Shown here piece by piece: positions 60,543 through 64,000 of a DNA stretch of 64,000 nt; positions within the stretch are counted from its first letter, which is position 1, and each line of letters starts with the position of its first letter. The notes under the pieces are model-generated. The model was given only the letters and a program-made list of their open reading frames with translations. It made no database searches and was not told the origin of the DNA. This DNA comes from Armatimonadetes bacterium 55-13 (GTDB lineage Bacteria > Armatimonadota > Fimbriimonadia > Fimbriimonadales > Fimbriimonadaceae), in the NCBI GenBank assembly GCA_001898035.1, contig MKRX01000006.1, positions 372,436 through 436,435 of the forward strand, read 5' to 3'. The position numbers and the translations under genes were made by a program.

Positions 60543-61547
60543 ATGGCGGATGACCCACAAATCGTAAATACCGAGACGATCGCCGATGCGATCGATCTGT
60601 ATTCCGAAGACCGAGCGCGTCGTAAGAGAACGATTCAACTCGGAATCGGGGCGTTCTTCTGTGCCGTCCTCGGCGCCGGAACCGTCCTCGCCGTCGTCTT
60701 CCTGACCCCAAACGCCCTCAATCGCCCCGCCGCTCCCGTCCAAGTCGCCGTCAATCCCCCGGTAAAACAAGAAGAGAACCTTGTCTCCGCCTACCAACCA
60801 GACAAGCCCACTTCGACGGAGCCAACCGAGCCCACCAAAAACGAGCCCGAAAAGAAGGACGAAGCCAAACCGGAAACCAAGCCCCAGGACAGCCCAAATC
60901 CATCCGCTCCCGCCCCATCTCACGTTCCCCCCTTCGATCCCTTCAACGGCGAACCGGTTCCCGAAGGCTGGGCCAAGGGCAGACTCAATGGAGAGATCGA
61001 TGTTCAGCCAGAACGCGGCGCGCAAATCGATCCCGACAGGGTCCCCCCTCCCATCAAAGAAAAGACTCCTGAGCCCGCCCGGCTTGTCATTGCCAAATCG
61101 GGCGGCGGTGATCCCGAGTCAGATGCGCAAGCCATTGTCCGCGCTCTTCAGTCCGCGGGCGCTTCCGTCCGCTCCTCCTCACACTACAGCCCCTCCGGAA
61201 GTGTCGTCGGCGTCCAAATCGTCGCCACCCTCCCCGCCACTTCGCTCGATTCCGCCAAATCCCGCCTCCAATCCGCGGGAGCTAGAGTTGGCGAAGACTG
61301 GAAAGGGGAACTTGGAGAAAGAAACACCCGAGCCGAAAACGCCATCGCCACCCGCCTCAGCGCCCTTCGAAACAAGAAACTGGAGCTCCTCCAGAAGTAT
61401 CTCGACGACGCTCCCCAGGTCACGCAAGTCGAAGACGAGATTCAGAAGCTGAACCAATGCCTCGGCGCCGCCCGCCTCGGCGGAAAATCCGCCAAGAACG
61501 CCGTGATGGTCATCGGTATCGGAACCCTCACCGACGAAGCGAAGTAA
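60543..61547 (+). CDS. Single-span membrane protein with Pro-rich linker and DUF4349-like tail
   Basis: A 334-aa protein: cytoplasmic N-terminus, one membrane helix (about 36-60, GAFFCAVLGAGTVLAVVFL), a long Pro/Glu/Lys/Thr-rich linker (about 75-150) and a C-terminal domain. The latter has LVIAKSGGGDPESDAQAIVRAL and a coiled coil (NTRAENAIATRLSALRNKKL; QVTQVEDEIQKLNQCL) recalling the DUF4349 tail. The tripartite layout suits envelope-spanning proteins. Function unknown. Confidence 0.7.
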   Translation: MADDPQIVNTETIADAIDLYSEDRARRKRTIQLGIGAFFCAVLGAGTVLAVVFLTPNALNRPAAPVQVAVNPPVKQEENLVSAYQPDKPTSTEPTEPTKNEPEKKDEAKPETKPQDSPNPSAPAPSHVPPFDPFNGEPVPEGWAKGRLNGEIDVQPERGAQIDPDRVPPPIKEKTPEPARLVIAKSGGGDPESDAQAIVRALQSAGASVRSSSHYSPSGSVVGVQIVATLPATSLDSAKSRLQSAGARVGEDWKGELGERNTRAENAIATRLSALRNKKLELLQKYLDDAPQVTQVEDEIQKLNQCLGAARLGGKSAKNAVMVIGIGTLTDEAK

Positions 61548-61550
61548 GTC

Positions 61551-62375
61551 TCACCAATCGATGGCATCGCCCAACACCTTGGGCTGTACCGGAGCGCTCG
61601 ACCGAATCGAAAGCACCCGCTCCGGATGCGTCACCCGCACCAGACAAATCGAAGAGATCTTGCTCAACAGGGCCACCGCGTCCCCCAACCCATTCGTCCC
61701 CGTCTGGCTCGACCAATAGCGCACCGCCTTCTCGCCATCCTTCGTCAAACACCAGCCCAGGAACACCGTCGAGTGCCCAATCCCACTCTTCCAGGAGATG
61801 TTCAAGAAGTCGCCCGGTCGCGCCTCCGAGGGCTTAATCCGGGTTCCCATCCCCGAGTACTGCACCAGGGCCATCTGGTTCCCAAATCCATCGGCGTTCC
61901 AGTTCCCCCAGAACTTCACCCCGTCGTCCCGCCGCCCCCCGTCCAACTCCTGCATTCGCAGCGTCTCAACTTGTTCGGCCGTCAAAACAGGCCGTTCAAA
62001 GGACACATTCGCAAACGGACTCGTCTCAAAATCGCTCGGCGGAGACCAAACAACGCGCTCTTTGGCCATCCACAATCCCAGCCCCTCGATAAACGCCGCG
62101 TACGAAGCGCCCGAACAATAGCTCGTCCGGCGCGGAGGGTCCAAGAGTCGTCGCCCGCAAAGCGTCAAGGGATAGCCAATCGGAGATTCCGTCGGCTTCG
62201 CCTTAATCCCAATAAAGTAGCCACCCCCATCGGGAGCGCTCCCCTGAACCTGATCGATCCCCGCTAACACCAACCGGTTAAACCCCGGCGCATCGCTCCC
62301 AAAGACTTCCACATGCCGCCGGTGCTGCGTCGGAAGCTCTAGGGTCGTAGGCGGCAGAACATACCAACCGATCAT
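61551..62375 (-). CDS. Possible NlpC/CHAP-like cysteine hydrolase
   Basis: A 274-aa protein without a signal peptide. TSYCSGASYAAFIEGLGLW places a Cys at a helix start, and RPGDFLNISWKSGIGHSTVFLGWC places a His in the 'GDxx...gHxxi' strand order of NlpC/P60 and CHAP enzymes; RYWSSQT could give the third residue. The assignment is pattern-based only. The start at 62375 (second ATG) fits a CATAAT 6 nt upstream; the ATG at 62381 touches that hexamer. Confidence 0.5.
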   Translation of the reverse strand: MIGWYVLPPTTLELPTQHRRHVEVFGSDAPGFNRLVLAGIDQVQGSAPDGGGYFIGIKAKPTESPIGYPLTLCGRRLLDPPRRTSYCSGASYAAFIEGLGLWMAKERVVWSPPSDFETSPFANVSFERPVLTAEQVETLRMQELDGGRRDDGVKFWGNWNADGFGNQMALVQYSGMGTRIKPSEARPGDFLNISWKSGIGHSTVFLGWCLTKDGEKAVRYWSSQTGTNGLGDAVALLSKISSICLVRVTHPERVLSIRSSAPVQPKVLGDAIDW

Positions 62376-62381
62376 ACTCAT

Positions 62382-62387
62382 ATTATG
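62382..62387 (-). promoter_or_regulatory. -10-like element before the 62375 start
   Basis: Minus-strand CATAAT ends 6 nt before ATG 62375; no Shine-Dalgarno. Leaderless candidate that also decides between two tandem ATGs. Confidence 0.5.
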
Positions 62388-62488
62388 CTTTTATGATCGC
62401 ATTCACATACGATCTCAGTTTATGTAGAGATACAAAAATACGGCAATAGCACCGCGAATCAGCAAAAGTCCCTAGGTAAAATAAAAAT

Positions 62489-62510
62489 GAGGCTGGCTTA
62501 AGCCAGCCTC
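62489..62510 (-). terminator. Perfect 22-bp palindrome with minus-strand T-run
   Basis: GAGGCTGGCTT / AAGCCAGCCTC, followed on the minus strand by ATTTTTATTTT, a good intrinsic terminator. No minus-strand gene ends just upstream of it; the HEPN gene on the plus strand separates it from the TrmH gene. Confidence 0.7.
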
Positions 62511-62586
62511 AAAACTTTGGTTCGGAATCGTTGCGTGGTTCCTTGCAGAACCCGAAGAGGATGTCCCGAACCCTTCACCAATAATA

Positions 62587-63411
62587 ATGGCACAAGAACA
62601 GCGGAAGTTCCTGGCATTTGATGAGGCAGCAACATATTTTTATGAGAAGTTTGCCGAGTCCGCCCCGCAACGTTTCGACAAATACTTACAGGCAGCGGGG
62701 GGCAACCACGTAGAAGCGATCGCCCGCTATCGCTATAACCTGGAGCTAAGCGCCTCTCTCCTGCCCGCCCTCCATGCCGCAGAACTTACCCTTCGAAACT
62801 CCATCCATCAGGCCATGTGCCTTCACTACCTTTCTCCGAAACCAGGAAAGGCGAAGCCCACCCTCTACTTTCCTGACGGAACTCTTGCCGAGCCTGACTG
62901 GTGGCTCTCTCATGAGGTGCATGGCAAGCCGCTTCTAGTTGAACGAGATTGGGAAAAAGTGGTTGATGCTTACAATAAGGTTCCAAAAAACGGGCAACCC
63001 ATTACACCTCGCGTTGTAGCCGAGTTGACATTTGGATTTTGGGTCGAACTGCTGAATCCAAATTACGATCAAACAATAGTCATTCCGATGCTGGGCACAA
63101 CGATGCGAAAGGTGCAAGCGCATAATAAATCGAACAGAAATCGAGGCTGGCTCCGCCTGTGGTTTGGTCGTTTTCGCGACCTTCGAAATCGTGTCAGTCA
63201 TCACGAGCCTATCTATCACCTCGACCAAGAACTGGAAGAAAGGTGGCAGATGGCGTGGCTAGTTGCAGGAGAAACGAACAACTTCTTCACAAATGTTGTG
63301 GCACGATCGTGCAATTTCATCCAGACAAAGAAAGCTGGCTGGACGAAACAACAAGCTAGCGTGCAGACTGTAATTGAAGAGTTCTACAGGGACCATAAGG
63401 CCAATCAATAA
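62587..63411 (+). CDS. Abi-type HEPN protein
   Basis: A 274-aa all-helical protein. Near the C-terminal third it carries FRDLRNRVSHHEPIYH, the R-N-x-x-x-H(H) HEPN RNase signature (R200, N201, H205/H206) typical of Abi-like (Abi_2-related) proteins; the N-terminal LRNSIHQAM (about 69-77) is an additional helix. Such proteins act in abortive infection or as toxins. No antitoxin (for example MNT nucleotidyltransferase) is adjacent. Codon use (AAT, TTT, ATT) is less GC-ending than its neighbours, suggesting acquisition. Confidence 0.8.
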   Translation: MAQEQRKFLAFDEAATYFYEKFAESAPQRFDKYLQAAGGNHVEAIARYRYNLELSASLLPALHAAELTLRNSIHQAMCLHYLSPKPGKAKPTLYFPDGTLAEPDWWLSHEVHGKPLLVERDWEKVVDAYNKVPKNGQPITPRVVAELTFGFWVELLNPNYDQTIVIPMLGTTMRKVQAHNKSNRNRGWLRLWFGRFRDLRNRVSHHEPIYHLDQELEERWQMAWLVAGETNNFFTNVVARSCNFIQTKKAGWTKQQASVQTVIEEFYRDHKANQ

Positions 63412-63576
63412 GAAGCAACATAGTAACCGCAGGCCTTAAGAAAGAACGCTAGTTTCAAATTCCAACGCAAAACGAACCGTCCGACAAGGCAGATCGTGCT
63501 AACCATAGCAATTCACTCAATTCGAATCCCGCGGGGCTTGGCAATATTCTGGATGTAAGCAATCAAACCAGAAAGC

Positions 63577-64000
63577 CTATTCTAACTCGTGATCCCCTAG
63601 CAAGACCTCGAACGCCACCACCGCCGCCGCCACGTGGACATTAATGGAGCGCCCCTTGCCCGCCATCGGGATAAACACCGCCCCATCGCAACGCTTCATC
63701 ACGCTCCCATAGACCCCGGTCTGCTCGTTTCCCAGCACCAGACAAACCTTCTTGGGATAGGGGTACTCCATGTAATGCTGCGCCCCCTCCGCCACTTCCA
63801 CCGCCACAAGCGAATACCCTTCCGCCTTCAACGCATCCGCCGCATCGTCGTAGCGATCGAACTGCCGAAACGCCACCCGCCGATGGTTCCCCAGCGAGGT
63901 CACGCTGATTTGAGGATGGGGCGGCGCGGGCGTCCGTCCCGCCAAGATCACTTCCTTCGCCCCACAGGCATCCGCCACGCGGAACAATCCGCCCACGTTA
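63577..64000 (-). CDS. TrmH/SpoU-family RNA 2'-O-methyltransferase (5' end outside window)
   Basis: At least 140 aa of an RNA ribose methyltransferase with a trefoil-knot fold; the start lies beyond 64000. The N-terminal motif NVGGLFRVADACGAKEVIL, the middle VCLVLGNEQTGV and the C-terminal IPMAGKGRSINVHVAAAVVAFEVL are the three SpoU motifs. The target (tRNA or rRNA position) cannot be decided from this part. Confidence 0.93.
   Translation of the reverse strand, partial: NVGGLFRVADACGAKEVILAGRTPAPPHPQISVTSLGNHRRVAFRQFDRYDDAADALKAEGYSLVAVEVAEGAQHYMEYPYPKKVCLVLGNEQTGVYGSVMKRCDGAVFIPMAGKGRSINVHVAAAVVAFEVLLGDHELE

Noticed and set aside
63519-63538. TTCGAATCCC next to GCGGGGCTT after the HEPN gene looked like another tRNA 3' end / att site
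   Set aside because: Only about 10 bases match a T-loop; no T-stem or acceptor complement is present nearby.

Overview
The window reads as chromosomal DNA of a diderm, non-model bacterium, most likely Armatimonadota (Fimbriimonadia-like). The pointers are four type IV-type prepilins, two of them sharing a near-identical start ([20 protein letters not shown]), four PEP-CTERM proteins, a secretin-based pilus operon and moderately GC-rich coding sequence. The lineage call is inference from family content; no rRNA gene is present.

Layout. 1-4.5 kb: end of a chemoreceptor, cheW, xylA, a PEP-CTERM protein and a prepilin with a small partner. 4.6-11.5 kb: a compact minus-strand operon exeA-like/HTH/pilM-pilN-pilO-pilP-like/pilQ with overlapping start and stop codons. 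11.8-16.0 kb: pyrR-pyrB-pyrC, a lipoprotein and maf. 16.1-20.2 kb: an envelope or polysaccharide group (DegT aminotransferase, GNAT/FemAB-like, a 29-codon small ORF, GT2, TIGR03790-like). 20.2-26.5 kb: FecCD permease, aminotransferase, rnc, PEP-CTERM protein, M24 peptidase, prepilin plus small lipoprotein. 26.5-32.1 kb: a degraded accessory region next to tRNA-Gln. It holds two direct-repeat copies of the tRNA T-arm, a HEPN (AbiU2-like) reading frame broken by two TGA codons, a prepilin/membrane/Cys-rich/thiol-redox cluster whose redox gene is frameshifted, an ISL3-type transposase scrap and a gene 3' remnant. 32.2-45.2 kb: GH39, a 1079-aa BTAD/NB-ARC/TPR regulator divergent from a YcaC-like/alpha-beta hydrolase/cupin operon, methyltransferase, small secreted proteins, a large putative glycosidase, thioredoxin. 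45.2-53.1 kb: acyltransferase and methyltransferase, an ECF41-type sigma factor with its AhpD-like partner, peroxiredoxin, PEP-CTERM, prepilin, PadR with its membrane partner. 53.2-64 kb: GxGYxYP protein, PEP-CTERM, beta-lactamase-family hydrolase, glycerate kinase, PhyH, CsoR, DUF1579-like, MsrA, a DUF4349-like protein, a possible cysteine peptidase, an Abi-type HEPN gene and the end of a TrmH methyltransferase.

Cross-window signals. (i) At least ten first genes have a -10-like hexamer only 5-8 nt before the start codon and no Shine-Dalgarno, which suggests common leaderless transcripts. (ii) Gene ends often carry long perfect hairpins without a U-tract. (iii) Five convergent pairs interlock by exactly 4 bp (CTAA/TTAG). 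The most system-like unknown is the Cys-rich secreted protein encoded beside a membrane CxxC/thioredoxin protein and a prepilin at 28.6-31.4 kb. The best-supported new regulatory observation is the leaderless promoter architecture.
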